Part shown: positions 45,133-56,896 of the stretch, piece after piece
Layout of the letters: each line of letters begins with the position of its first letter
Position numbering within the stretch: position 1 is the first letter of the stretch
Origin: Diphasiastrum complanatum
Taxonomy: Eukaryota > Streptophyta > Lycopodiopsida > Lycopodiales > Lycopodiaceae
Direction of reading: 5' to 3'
DNA: 64,000 nucleotides
Assembly (NCBI GenBank): GCA_029204225.1
Contig: CM055093.1
Coordinates: forward strand, 29,091,777 to 29,155,776
Notes under the pieces: generated by a model
What the model was told of the DNA's origin: nothing
The model's input: only the letters and a program-made list of their open reading frames with translations
Databases searched by the model: none
Made by a program: the position numbers and the translations under genes

Positions 45133-46070
45133 CTTACTAGTGAATTCTACACACAAGAAATAGATTTGATTGACTTTGAAACTCGGAAAGGTCTCACACT
45201 TGTAGTGTTTCACTCAAATTAGATTTCTAATCCAACAAATGGACTTATAATCTCAGTTCTAGCACTCCCTCACAAAGTTGGAATGAAGATAAGATGAAGT
45301 GAGATTTACAATTTAATCTTGCCAATTTTTCACTCTATTGACTACTCTTGAGAAAATTAATGAGCACAAAGTAGATTGAATTTCTCAACCCTCCCTAAGC
45401 TCTTTTCCAAAATTTTCCACTAGAAAATTACTTGAAATGCACAAAGATTCAAGTAGCAAGATCCCCTTGATCTTGATTCAAAAGAATGTTTTGGAAGAAT
45501 CCTACAAAACAATGCTCAAGAAAATTGGTTTTGATTTGGACCTAGAAACTCACAAAGGTTTCACTTTGTCTTGATTACCTCAAATTTGACTTCTAGCCCT
45601 CTCTTTGGACTTCTAGTCATAGTTCTTACACTCCCTCACAAAGATGTAATGAAGATTAGATGAGATTCTATCAAAGACTTATCAAATGCTATCAATTCTC
45701 ACCATTTTTGGACAAAAACATGACTAAATTTCCCTCACACTTTTTGATGTACTTTCAAGACCTGTAAAACAAGTTTAGAGTACCTAATTTCAGCCTAGAT
45801 TAATTAGATCTCATGACCCTATGTCAAATCTTATCAATGGCACTCAATCTTGGTAGCTTATCCTAAGATTTCCACCAAAAATTACATCAAAAGCTCACAA
45901 ATTGATTTTTTTGGATCAAATGAATACCATGCATTAAAGACAGTTTTAGAGGTTCCCACACGTGTGAAAGTAGTACAGATTTGGATCTCTACCAAGTTTG
46001 GGATAGAATCCCCTCACCAAAATCAAGATTCTAGCTCACCCTCTCATCATTTTTGACATGTTTGATATAG
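45133..46070 (-). other. Leader of the disrupted copia
   Basis: It matches the Copia D leader (15675-16290) and holds CACACGTGTG at 45957-45966. An internal duplication is visible: a block starting CTCRSAAAGGT and ending CCTCACAAAG appears at about 45163-45270 and again at 45548-45640. It ends without a primer site, abutting Copia H. Confidence 0.65.
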
Positions 46071-46074
46071 ACAT

Positions 46075-47840
46075 TCGACTAAGCAAATAGAGGTTCGAAA
46101 CCTAAGGAACATAGTGCTTCGTCCTTCTTTCTATACCATTGTCTGGCTGCTTGTTTCAGACCATAGATGTTTTTATTCATTCGACATCGAAATTATGGAT
46201 ATTCTTGGCTTATAAAATCAAGTGGTTGGTCCATGAATAAGTCTTCTTCTAATTTTGTGTGCAAGAAAGCAGTTTCTCATCCACAATATGGATTTTGAGA
46301 CCATGAGCCATTGCATAAGCAAATAACAAGCAAATTTATGTGTGTTTGACTACCGGTGAGAAAGTATCAGTGTAGTCGATCCCATGTTTTTGTAAAAAAC
46401 CTTTCGCAACCAACCTTGCTTTGTATCTGATGTTATCTCCATCGGGACCTGTTTTGATCTTGTAGATCCACTTGCATTTAACTGGTTTTCTACCATCGGG
46501 TATAGGTGCAAGTATCCATACATTGTTCTTATACATGGATGACATTTCATCCTCCATTGCTTGAATCCATTGATCTTTATCTGGTCCATCAATAGTTTTC
46601 TCGAATGTTTGAGGTTCGTCAGTGAAACCACAAAATTCGATGGCCATATTTGTTGAAACATCCTGACCAAACCTTACTGGTGGTTTTCTTTGTCTATCAG
46701 ATCTTCTCACAGTCTGTACAGGTTTCAAATTTGATTCTGCATTTTTGATTTCGACCTTGTCTGCTAGAATTCAAACTGGTGATTCGAGTCTATCAGGTAC
46801 TCGATCTTGAACTCCCTCTAAATCTAGTAATTCTCGTTCATCATCTGCTTGCTTTACTTCTATCGTTGGTAGCTCATAAGAATTTTTGAGAATTTCATAG
46901 CCAACTAAGTCATTGTCTGCTATATACTTTGACTTGTCAAATTTGACATCTCGAACAACTTTTTTCTGCCAGTTTTGGGTATATAGACTCGATAATATGA
47001 CAACTATAACTCGAATCCTACTAGAAAACCTTGTTGTCTTTTCATTGAGTTTTTTTCTCAATTTGTCTGGTATGTGCGTATAAACTGCACATCCGAATGT
47101 CCGAACATGAGCTAGATTTGGCTTCGACTTCCACCATATTTCGTGAGGAGTTTTATCCAGTATTTGAGATTTCCAAATTCAATTCTGAAGATAATTCGAT
47201 GTAGCCACTGCTTCCGCCCACAACTGATTTGGTGCTGTCGCATGAGCCATCATACACCTAGCAGCTTCCATAAGTGTACGATGCCTTCGTTCAGCAATTC
47301 CATTGTGCTGAGGTGTGTATGATACAGTCTTCGTACGCATAATATCTCGATCAGTACGGTAAGTTTTGAATTTGTTGAAAATGTACTCACCTCCACGATC
47401 TGTGTGAATTTGCTTCAACTTATTGTCTGCCTGCTTCTCAGCCCAATTCATATACTCAACGAATTTCTCGAAAGCTTCTGATTTTGTATGAATAAAGTAT
47501 ATTACATCGAACTTGCCGAAGTCATCAATTAACATTATGAAGTATTTTGCATCACCTAAAGACAATACTCTGAATGATCCACAAATATCTGAATGCACAA
47601 TTTCCAATACCTTGCTTGCTTTATAAACATCTTTACTGAACGGTGTTCGAGTCATTTTGTCTTTAAGACTGGATTCACAGGTAGTTCGAATATTTCGACT
47701 CTTGATTTAAACTCCTTCGATTATCTGACTCTTGTTGGCTTGGTAGAAGGCTTCCATGTTCATGTGACATAACCTCTTGTGCCACAAAATATCTGTAGAT
47801 TCTTGAGTTTGATTTGCTTGTCCGATTCGAGTTCAAATAT
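46075..47840 (-). pseudogene. Copia H: gag-pre-integrase, integrase, RT N-terminus
   Basis: On the minus strand, a degenerate gag-pre-integrase (about 47655-47830) leads to integrase (VLEIVHSDICGSFRVLSLGD, LIDDFGKFDVIYF, IHTDRGGEYIFNKF, PQHNGIAERRHRTLMEAARC). A hinge with [14 protein letters not shown] follows, then RT ([54 protein letters not shown]). A stop-rich tail still reads MNKNIYGLKQAARQWY at about 46130. The rest of RT and RNase H are missing. Frameshifts lie near 46750 and 47070-47180. Confidence 0.85.
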
Positions 47841-47844
47841 TCAA

Positions 47845-48060
47845 GACCTAATCAGCCATCCTCCTGGACTAGCCGCACTTGCTTAGTATAAATAGCTGAT
47901 CATACTTCTATTAGTTTGAATAACGTAGCAGCTCTCTCAAGCTTTCAAGCTTGAACACTCTTGAGCATTCTAGCTCAGTTCTTTAGAGTTCTCTTCATGG
48001 CAATTGTTTCAATCGAAAGACATTATCTTAATAACTACCTATTTTCATATTTCAATTAAT
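47845..48060 (+). repeat. LTR A-like fragment, inverted relative to neighbour
   Basis: It contains AGTATAAATAG (47884-47894) on the plus strand and the GCTTGAACACTCTTGAGCAT block found as its reverse complement in LTR A at about 455-480. Adjacent Copia H is on the minus strand, so this fragment does not belong to it in a simple way. Confidence 0.65.
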
Positions 48061-48116
48061 GATCAAACATTCATAGGCTCTTTTGAGTGTCCTTTCATGA
48101 ACCACAAGTTTCAACA

Positions 48117-48335
48117 AATCTTACTAATTATATAATAAAAAACATCCATGAACCACAAGTTTCAACAAATTCTACTACTTATATAATTTAGGAGGCATGT
48201 TATGCCTTTGTCTCAAGCTCACAAATCTTACTAATTATATGGTAAAAAACATCCATGAACCACAAGTTTCAACAAATTCTACTACTTATATACGTTAGGA
48301 GGCATGACTTTTTATGCCTTTGCCTCAAGCTCACA
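48117..48335. repeat. 106-bp tandem repeat, two copies
   Basis: Units beginning AAATCTTACTAATTATAT and ending CTCAAGCTCACA repeat with a period of about 106 bp, preceded by a partial unit at 48096-48116. Confidence 0.9.
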
Positions 48336-48763
48336 TAAAATCGACAAAGTTCAATAACCAACCAAACTGGTAAAATTTAAGGATTCTCTTGTTGATATGA
48401 AATCATACATTTGTATGGTTTATTTATTATAAATAATAGGCATGCATTTCTCAAAATTACAAAAAAATTAAAATGTTTCATTCAATTTTAGCTAGTCTAG
48501 AAAGCATTCAACTCAATTCAAAATATCACCATAATCTATCACAAAGCAATAAATCATCGAAGCCCCAAAACAAAGGAAAAACTTGACTAGGGTTAGACAT
48601 GGAAGAGACTCTTTGGAGGTCCATCTTCTCTTACACTTATGGCATTAAGTCCTAAAAGCTCTTTAGCTCAATTCTGGTTATCACCATAATTTTCACAAAG
48701 CTTATAATCAGTTAAGCTAGAAAGGAGTGATTGTAAAAGTTGACTAGGCATAGACATGGAAGG
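48336..48763. other. AT-rich spacer
   Basis: No gene seen. Two similar segments (GACTAGG-TTAGACATGGAAG near 48585 and GACTAGGCATAGACATGGAAG near 48741) suggest a diverged short duplication. Confidence 0.4.
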
Positions 48764-48959
48764 CGCTCTAGAAGGGATAAGTGTATTAAATACCACCACT
48801 GCAATGGCAGCAGTGGCCTCACACCCATCTAAGGATGAAGAACATATCATTGCATATTAGGAGATGGTGTTGTAACTATTCTTTTCCCTTAGATGGGTGT
48901 GAGCCCACCACTGTAATTGCAGTGGTGTTGTGGAATACGCTATTCCTTCTAAAAGAGGC
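48764..48959. mobile_element. MITE-like foldback (~196 bp)
   Basis: Left arm 48764-48834 and right arm 48887-48959 are inverted copies with few mismatches (shared cores CACTGCAAT and CTCACACCCATCTAAGG), separated by a 52-bp loop. Terminal bases pair (GCTCTAGAAGG / CCTTCTAAAAGAGGC). No coding capacity. The target duplication is not clear. Confidence 0.75.
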
Positions 48960-49965
48960 ACACATATTGAGATCTTACCATGGTTAAGGCAAAGCTAAAA
49001 ATTGGGTAAATCTAGAAATGGAATAAATACTACTCTAGGCATAAAAGGTTGAATATAAAGGGTTATAAAAGAAAAACAAAGAGCAATGCCTTCCTAGGCC
49101 GTCGAAGGCTGTAGCACGTTCCAATCGTAATTTGCTGAAAATATGCTTTTTTCGATGGGCGGTACGTTTAAAGTACTCACCCTGCACTCACTCACACTCA
49201 CATGTGCATCTCAAGAGTCCACTTGTGCATTTCGAAGAGTTCACTTGGGGACGTTACAAGCAATATATGAATTGAGATCGTTCTCCTTACATAAAATCAT
49301 TTTTGAACGTTTGATGAAGAAAAGGGAGGTGCCTCCCACACCACTATGGGATTCCTTTTTTATCTATTATGTTTTGATAAACTTTTTACGTCCACCTTCC
49401 TTGCCGAAGGTGCATATTAAAAAAATTTATGACAGAAAAAAAAAGGTTAAAAAAAAAGTAAAAAATGAAATTAGGCAGGATGACTCCTCGAGATATTCCC
49501 CCTGAGGAAGGGGATGGCTTAGTGGGCACAACACCGTCTGAGGGCCCACCTCCCCCATATATTTAACTGTTTGAGTTGGAATTTGCTTTGTGGATCGACT
49601 GATATCCTACGCGGGGTTGATGAAGCCATCGCTGATCCTTGTCATGATCGTGTCCTATAACAGCACGATCACCTTCCTGATCAGGCTGGGGCGCCAGACA
49701 GAGCTGACGACCTCAAAATTGCGACGTCAGCGGAAAAAATTGCTTGTGTAAGAATCGCATCTGTTTCTTGCTTTGTACAAAAGCCCTTGATCTTTGGCAT
49801 GCGTCTTTGGTCGCTGAATTGGCCAACACTGGTCCAAGAGCGATGAATTAATCAACAAGCGTCTTGCCGGATGACGGAAGGACGTCTAGATAGATGTCCT
49901 TGTGTACGTGTTATAGGCAATGCGGTAGTAGGATCGTGTGGTTGCTGCTATATGCGCGGAAACTG
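48960..49965. other. Intergenic and promoter-side sequence
   Basis: No transposon motif or gene recognised. An A-rich patch at 49415-49470 contains runs of adenine. Sequence toward 49950 becomes more balanced in composition as the host gene is approached. Confidence 0.4.
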
Positions 49966-49971
49966 GCTGAT

Positions 49972-49977
49972 TATATA
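49972..49977 (+). promoter_or_regulatory. Candidate TATA box of the glycosyltransferase gene
   Basis: TATATA, 71 bp upstream of the predicted start codon at 50048, a plausible distance for a short 5' UTR. No transcript evidence is available. Confidence 0.4.
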
Positions 49978-50047
49978 CAGAGCGAAAGTGGGGTGTTTTT
50001 TGTGATGTGAGGTCGATTTAAGATCGCAAGAAAGATTAAAGTGTGCA

Positions 50048-50260
50048 ATGAGGATCCTCAAGAAGGCGGTCAAGGTGGGAATTCAGCACACAACACATGT
50101 GATTGTTGCGACGTTCCTGCTCCTACTCCTGGGGTTCTTTGCTTTGAACGCCTACTATCCTTCCTTTCTTGCCGGATTCGACTTCAACAGAGACGTATTT
50201 GAAAAGCCATTTGCAAGAAAACCTTGCAAAAAGCTCAATGTATCAAGTGCGTTCTCTCTC

Positions 50261-50352
<92 letters not shown>

Positions 50353-53300
50353 CCCTTCCTTATTCCTTTCTTGACTCTAAGCAAAAGGGCACCTTTTGGA
50401 CATGCCTATGCATGAGCAAACGGCAGAAGAAAGACTACGACTACGCTACGCGTACATCGCTGTGTATGGCCTTTCCTCCTAGTCGAAAGAATTAAGGATT
50501 GTAAGACGCATCAAGTTTCATGATTCATATATTCTTGTTGGGTTAGCAATTGTGAACTCAATTTTACCTTATGTTTCTGCAGGTCTCCTGTAAAATGGTT
50601 ATTAGTTAAGAGTCATGAGAACATATTTCTGGTTTTGTGAATGACCCGTTTGTTGGTCTTCTTGGAATGTACCTGCTCAGTTTCTGATGAGCATCTGTCT
50701 CAGAAAATTCATTGACAGTAGGATCGATAAGGGCGAACACTTCTGATTTTTATTCCCACGCCTTGATGAACATTCTGGGAATTCACTACGTATGTTTAAA
50801 GATGGATAGATGATTGCACGCATCTCGTTTTAGCGTCCACTCACTTATGCTGTATTAGCTGACAATCAAGATCGATGACCCCCCATTCTTGTCAGAAAAA
50901 AAGAGACTGTTTTTATTAACGATCATGTAAAGAAATGTGACCCTCGTCTGATGCTGTTCTTAATTCAAAAGCACAACCTTGTGCATGCAACTGGGTCATT
51001 TAAGTGTCATGCCTACGGTTAACTACTTATAATCGGCAAAAGGCCTGAGTTTGGTGCGTTATCTAGCGTCAACCAATAGTTCGAATAGATAGAGCAGTAT
51101 ATTTGAGAACAATTTCACGTAGCCTTTAGGACAGTAACCGACAGTTGCGACGTTGCTTTGCCGCGGTACGGTGTTACGACGGCGATGTCCTACGAACCGC
51201 AAGTTACCGAAGGTTGTTATATATGAGCAATATACATCGCATGCGTTGCACGAATTCTAGAATGATTATTGCTGTTATTATAGCAATATTTGCTGGTTAT
51301 ATTCCTTTTAGAATGCAACAATAGCGTGCTACTGGACCCACACTTACCGACCCAATATATTACCTTCCGAAGTAAAAATGCATGATCGAAAGCTTTGACA
51401 CATCAACATGAACGTTTTGAGAACGTGCTAAATAAATTGTGGAGAAGAATTTCAGAATTGACGTCATGGTCATGTTGCATACCTGCTACTATAATATTAT
51501 ACGTCCAACCAGTTCTGGCGTTGGGAATAAGCGTACTCTGCGATAGGGCTTCATGAAGCAATGGTACTAGAACGACTAGTTATGATTATAAAAAATAAAC
51601 GAGCCTCATCGTTTTCTAGCAAGTACATATATTTGAAGAAGTAGAAGGATTGTTACATTCAGTTAGGTGAGTCTGATTGCAATCTGGAATAACAAATTAT
51701 ACCTCCTGGAAATAAAGGAGATTGACCAAAAATCTAAACGTTTCTCAAAGTTATCTAGAAATTCTTTAGATATTATGACTTGCATGGCTAACCAGAAACT
51801 GAATATACTGACACTGCAGGCTACGTCGGCAGTAATGCAATCAAAGATCATGGCTTAGATTTCAGAGCACTACTACTCGAAGCCAATGAGGAGCGAATTC
51901 TTCAATTATCGAGTATGTGGGAAGCCTCTTCATCCCTTGACGGAAAATATATGACTCGTTCCAGTGGGCGCAATATCCTTCCTAAAGAATTCCTTGCAAA
52001 CATGCCACTTGCGCCACATTTGGAAAACTGCAAGTCTCGATCAATCCAAAATCGGCGGCAAGACACCCGAGACATTGATGGCAAGAGGCCATCCTGGCTA
52101 CCTTGGAAGGGGCAGTTGGGTGCTGATGTTGGAAAGAACGTCATCGAAGACGAAGATGTGGGAGAAGAGATGCTCTATAATGCAACACGAACCATGGAAG
52201 GTCCCTATCCGCCATGGGTAGGTCACACAACTCGACTTCTTTGTGTATGTAATGTGTGTATGTGAGAGAGAGCGAGCGAGAGAGAGAGAGAGAGAGAGAG
52301 AGAGTGAGTGAGTGAGAGAGAGAGAGAGACTGTCCATGTTAACACTTATAGACAAAACGAGAGTCTGTCGTCACATGTATTTTAGGATTTGAACAATGCA
52401 GGTCAACTAGATTCGCTTGATGGAGACGTGCATTTTACTATATTCCATAATGGCACATGAATATACTCCACCACTTCCTAGTATTCCAACTCCACCAGAT
52501 GATTTACCTATTACATTGATATCATTCATTTATAATGCACAAGACACTATTGCAAGGGCACAAGTGTATCTAGATTCTAAACTAGAAACAACATCAATAC
52601 AAGACTATTATGGACAAGCATCTATCCTTTATTGGATTGAAGAAGGATCATGAGATTTGCACTAAAAAATTTGTATTGGGGCTCTATGGAAAGTTAAGCA
52701 TCAATTAAAAGACTCAACACAATCACGTAATTGGCATTTGGGCGCATAGACAGGTGTCACATTTTTATAGGCTTTGAACATAGATGTTTAGAGCCATAGT
52801 GAACAGTTGCATGGCCAAAACGTCAACTATGCCGTGAGCAAGCCTGCTACCCTGTAAAATGCATCTTTGAACAGGGCGGCTCGGTGCGTGAAAACTACTC
52901 ACGAGATTGACCATGCGCCCCTATACCACAACATCTCTATCAGTGCCTAGTCAATTTTACAAGCATGCAGTGTCTCATAACATTGATCTTGACGTCTTGC
53001 TTCTCACAACACGGAGCTTATAGGGACATAGATATGCCTCATGTTAGTGATTGCTTGTATGTACGTACATTTCTGAATTGGGCAGGTTGAAGGGGCAGTT
53101 GAGGATAACTTACCAATGACCAGACGTGTTCAAAGAGATATCTGGCTGCATCAGCATCCCCAAAACTGCAGCGATCCAAGAATCAAATTCCTGTTTGCAA
53201 AATGGGACCAAAGGCCAAATCTGGGACTTGGAGCTCTTATAATTTCCATGTCGGGAATCCTAGCTAATGCATTGGAGGATAAAAGAGTGCTTGTCACAGA

Positions 53301-54579
53301 TTACTTCACACGAGCTGACCATCATGGTTGTAAAGGTATGAACTTGCAAAACTAAAGCTCTTCCATATCTCTTTAAAGTCATTGGTGAAAAGTGTTGCAC
53401 CTACGAAAGAAGGCAGTGCATGGGCGATTAATTACGCAGAACAGTGCTCTGAAATATTGACTCTACAATGAGCTACTTCCCACCTAAGTTATTCTTTTGC
53501 TACTAGCCTCCATAATGGACAAATTGCATGAAGGTATTCAACTCCTCGTCAAGTTCTGATTTTTGATTGGGGACGAAGCTATAGCTGCAAGCTGAATTAC
53601 ATGGATATGTTTCGCTAGAATGCAAAAACGAGATGTTATGCACTATTGTATTTATGAAGCATTGACTGACAATTTGTCCATGAATGAAAGTTGTTGTCAT
53701 GTTCCCAAGTTAATCTTTAAGGAGTTTTATGTGGCATTACACTTTGCAAGTTGAGATGATGGCCGGCAAATACAACAGTCTCAACAGAAATTTGGCCTCG
53801 TGCAGAGCATCTTTTGTAGTTTCACTTTTTTGCTTTCTTAAACTTACATTTAAATGCCTGCAGAAGTTCTGTTCAGAAGTGTAACAAGTCTGTCATGACT
53901 CTTTTAGAATGAGAGCCTCTTGACAAGACCCATCAGTGCATCTAGCCCTTGCTTGTGATTGGTTCACTAAATCAATTTGGATATCTTACCACTTCGATAA
54001 CGTTTCAACAAGTGCACCTAAGGCACACTACTGTTTATGTAGAATGTAAGAGTGACTTTGACCAACCGCACAAACCATGGGGAACCACTTAAGAGACCAC
54101 ATTGGAAGTAGCAAGCAGCCCTGTTATCCTTAAGTTTCGAGTCAGCTCGTAGATTTCTTGCAAACACTACTCTAAGGTTACTCAGATATCTCATCGAGGT
54201 TTCCTTTTAATGTTCCACTCTGTCAATGTATTTGTCTGATTTTATCAACTAAAGTTTGAACAACCACTTTCACATTCCTGAGATTAAGTGTAATATGGGA
54301 CATGGGCATTTTGTGGAGTGCTGATATATTACACCATATCTTCTGGATTGAAGGTGCTGCGCGCTCCCAGTGGTCATGCTATTTTTTGCCAGAAACTTCC
54401 AAAGAATGCAGGCAGCGGGCCTTGGATTTATCCAAGCAAAAGAAAGGAAGGGATGATGGTGTGATTTTGATAGTCGATGCAGGGGACTTCTCACCTTTAA
54501 AGATCTGGTTCAGCAAGATTCCAGAGTAAGTAATCAGCAACCCAATCTGTTGTAAGACCATGTTTGTGTGTGTATGATC

Positions 54580-54631
<52 letters not shown>

Positions 54632-55932
54632 CAGACGAAGCAAATAGCTTTTGCAATTAGTGAGGAACACCTACAACATACTTTTAAAGGACAATGTCAT
54701 TAAAAACTAGCCCAATCTTTGCAGCCCTGAAGGTTTTGAAAATGGTGACTTTGTCATTCTTTTTCCCCCAAAATTTATCTCGTGGGCCTCATATACTAGA
54801 TGCATATTGGAGGCAATTAATGATACCAGGTAGGGATTGTCATAAGTATTTGAATTGGAGAATGGGCTAGGTAGTAAGGAATAGAAATTAAGTTACTCAG
54901 AATTTTGTTCGATTTATGGAGTTCAATGTATCAAAGTAGTAAGCATGTTCAGATAACCTTTAGTTGCATGTACTACAGGTATTGGGGAGAACCTTGGAAA
55001 CGCATGCATCCAACAACGGAAGTAGATGACAAAATCTTGATACACCATAATGCCATGGATAGAAGGTGGTGGAGAGCACAGGTAGGCATATATTTTTCCA
55101 TATGATCCTCATAGCTTTGTCATGAATGTTTTGCATGTTTTGCTCTTTCGTAATGGTGAGCACAAATAAAGGAGAAATTGTGCACGTGAAGCAAAAACAT
55201 AGCGTAAATCTTTTCAGAGAACGTATCCAATTAATTTATTCAATTTTATTGGCATAAACTTGTTAACAGAGGTTCTCATAAATTTTTCTAGGAAAACCTG
55301 TGCGGTTATAGCATGATAAGTGTCCATCGCGATTGTCATTTTCAATGCATGTTTAATAGCAATTGAGTAGGCAAGCTTATAGATATGTCTAATGCTCGAA
55401 ATGATTTCATGTTTCAACCAGGCAGTACGTTATCTAATGCGTTTTCCAAGCGAATACACCTGCAAGCTACTTAACAAAGCCCGACATAAGGCATTTGGTC
55501 ACGAAGCAGCTGCAATGGTTTTGCAATCCCTACCAAATGAATGGCCACAGGTGCAAATTATATGGTTCTGCGATGGGTTTGGTTCTAGTGTTCATGTGAA
55601 GCTATTGTATTAGTAACCAAAAGAGCTATATGCCTCAGTGCCGATTAGATTATCTTATTCGATCCATGTAGCTGCAACACCTTGAATTGATTCAATGGTA
55701 CATGGTTGATCCACAGAGAATTGCAGAAAGAAAAGAAGGCCCGATGGAGCATTTAGTATGGTCTTCACAGCGGCCATGGATTCCGCGACCTCTTACGAGC
55801 ATTCATGTCAGATTGGGTGATAAAGCTTCGGAGATGAAGTTGGTTAGCTTTGATGGTTACATGAAACTTGCCACACGGGTGCGATCTCACTTTCCTCAAG
55901 CTAGAAATATATGGCTCTCAACAGAAATGCAG

Positions 55933-56012
<80 letters not shown>

Positions 56013-56896
56013 CCACCCACCGTGCGCACATACATATGACTTTTGTGTATTATGGAATGAGCCCTGGAATGAGCCCAGCACAGGCCATTCTGTCGGTAAG
56101 GATTTTTAAAAACTGAGCCTAAATTTTTCTGAAAAGCCAAACCGGGCAGAATGGCCTGTGCCCGGCTCATTCCATTGCCTAATGGAGTCTTTGACTTTTC
56201 CACATGCCATTTACAAAGCATAATCAGCAGTGTGGGTTTGTTTTTTTGGACCAATGAAAAACTGCCACATGGTGGTCTGACGCGCGTTTGGAATGTGCTT
56301 CAGAATTTTGAATTTTTTTTAAAAAAATCCAGTGACATTTTATGCTTTTTAAAAAGCTCAAAAATTGGGCGTAATCAAAAGAATCCATTACGTTGTTAAA
56401 AGATCCCAAGATCCCAGGGTACAGCGAAGGACAAAACAAGTATTTTCATGGGACTCTTTTCTTTATTTCCACCCTAACTTTCTTGGTTGACTCACATTTA
56501 GTTCAACCACATAGCCATAGAGAAAGCGGTCTCATAGCTCAATATCTAAAAATTAATTGTACCAACCTTTTGTTTTCAAGCTCTTTCTATCGAAATAACT
56601 ATTCTGAAGTGTTTCAGGATGTCATAGAGCAGTCGAAGTTGTATTCTGGATGGAGTTTCTATTACAGTAAGGTTACCAGGCAGACAGGAAACACAAGCAT
56701 GCATTCGTATGAGACAGGTCTAGGGCGCAGAACAAGCACGAACAATGCTTTTGTCAACTTGCTGATGGCAGCTGACGCGGATTTCTTTATTGGAGCTCTT
56801 GGGTCGACTTGGTGTATCTTGATAGATGGTCTGAGGTGCACAGGAGGAAAGGAAATGGCAGGCTATCTAAGTGTTAATAAGGACCGCTACTGGTGA
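50048..56896 (+). CDS. GT23-like fucosyltransferase family protein, eight exons
   Basis: Predicted exons: 50048-50246, 51820-52217, 53086-53335, 54354-54525, 54979-55081, 55422-55550, 55672-55932, 56618-56896 (TGA 56894). All introns are GT-AG, phases match at every junction and the sum is 596 residues. Residues 17-37 form one hydrophobic span after a basic N-terminus, so a type II signal-anchor (Golgi) protein is likely. Family signs are RPNLGLGALIIS (243-254), HVRLGDK (462-468), resembling the HVRRTDK motif of alpha-1,6-fucosyltransferases, and AADADFFIGALGST (555-568), resembling the third conserved FUT8 block. Plants have FUT8-like proteins of uncertain substrate. GDP-fucose use and the acceptor are inference; another GT-B fucosyltransferase family is possible. 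It looks intact. Confidence 0.75.
50253..50350 (+). repeat. (TC)n/(TCTG)n microsatellite in intron 1
   Basis: It starts six bases after the donor, first TC and TCTG units and then a long pure TC run ending in CCCCCC. Being pyrimidine-rich on the sense strand, it could affect splicing. Confidence 0.95.
52264..52330 (+). repeat. (GA)n microsatellite in intron 2
   Basis: A GA run with GAGC and GAGT variants, about 45 bases after the donor at 52218. Confidence 0.95.
52417..52740 (+). pseudogene. Coding-like relic inside intron 2
   Basis: The frame reads HEYTPPLPSIPTPPDDLPIT then LISFIYNAQDTIARAQVYLD and YYGQASILYWIEEGS before a TGA at 52651. Beyond it the frame continues with stops (ALWKVKHQLKDSTQSRNWHL). 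The proline-rich lead and regular residue pattern look protein-like, but I do not recognise the family. Exon 2 and exon 3 join in phase without it, so it is intronic; a captured transposon-protein fragment is possible. Confidence 0.45.
54583..54628 (+). repeat. (GA)n microsatellite in intron 4
   Basis: A pure GA run about 57 bases after the donor at 54526. Confidence 0.95.
55935..56010 (+). repeat. (TC)n(AC)n compound microsatellite in intron 7
   Basis: It follows the donor GT at once, TC units and then AC units. The donor reads GTTCTC, a weak match to the plant consensus. Confidence 0.95.
56052..56175 (+). mobile_element. MITE copy in intron 7
   Basis: Terminal inverted repeats ATGGAATGAGCC and GGCTCATTCCAT, extended inward by AGGCCATTCTG / CAGAATGGCCT. 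A second copy lies at 57262-57397 in the reverse orientation. An 11-bp duplication (GGAATGAGCCC) is seen at its left end. Confidence 0.8.

Noticed and set aside
50253-50374. Open frames reading long Ser-Leu runs across the TC repeat
   Set aside because: Any TC repeat is open in several frames. The splice donor at 50247 removes it, and exon 1 joins exon 2 in phase.
54302-54353. Upstream extension of exon 4 (MGILWSADILHHIFWIEG)
   Set aside because: An AG acceptor at 54352-54353 gives the correct phase with exon 3; the extension is intronic and unlike the family.
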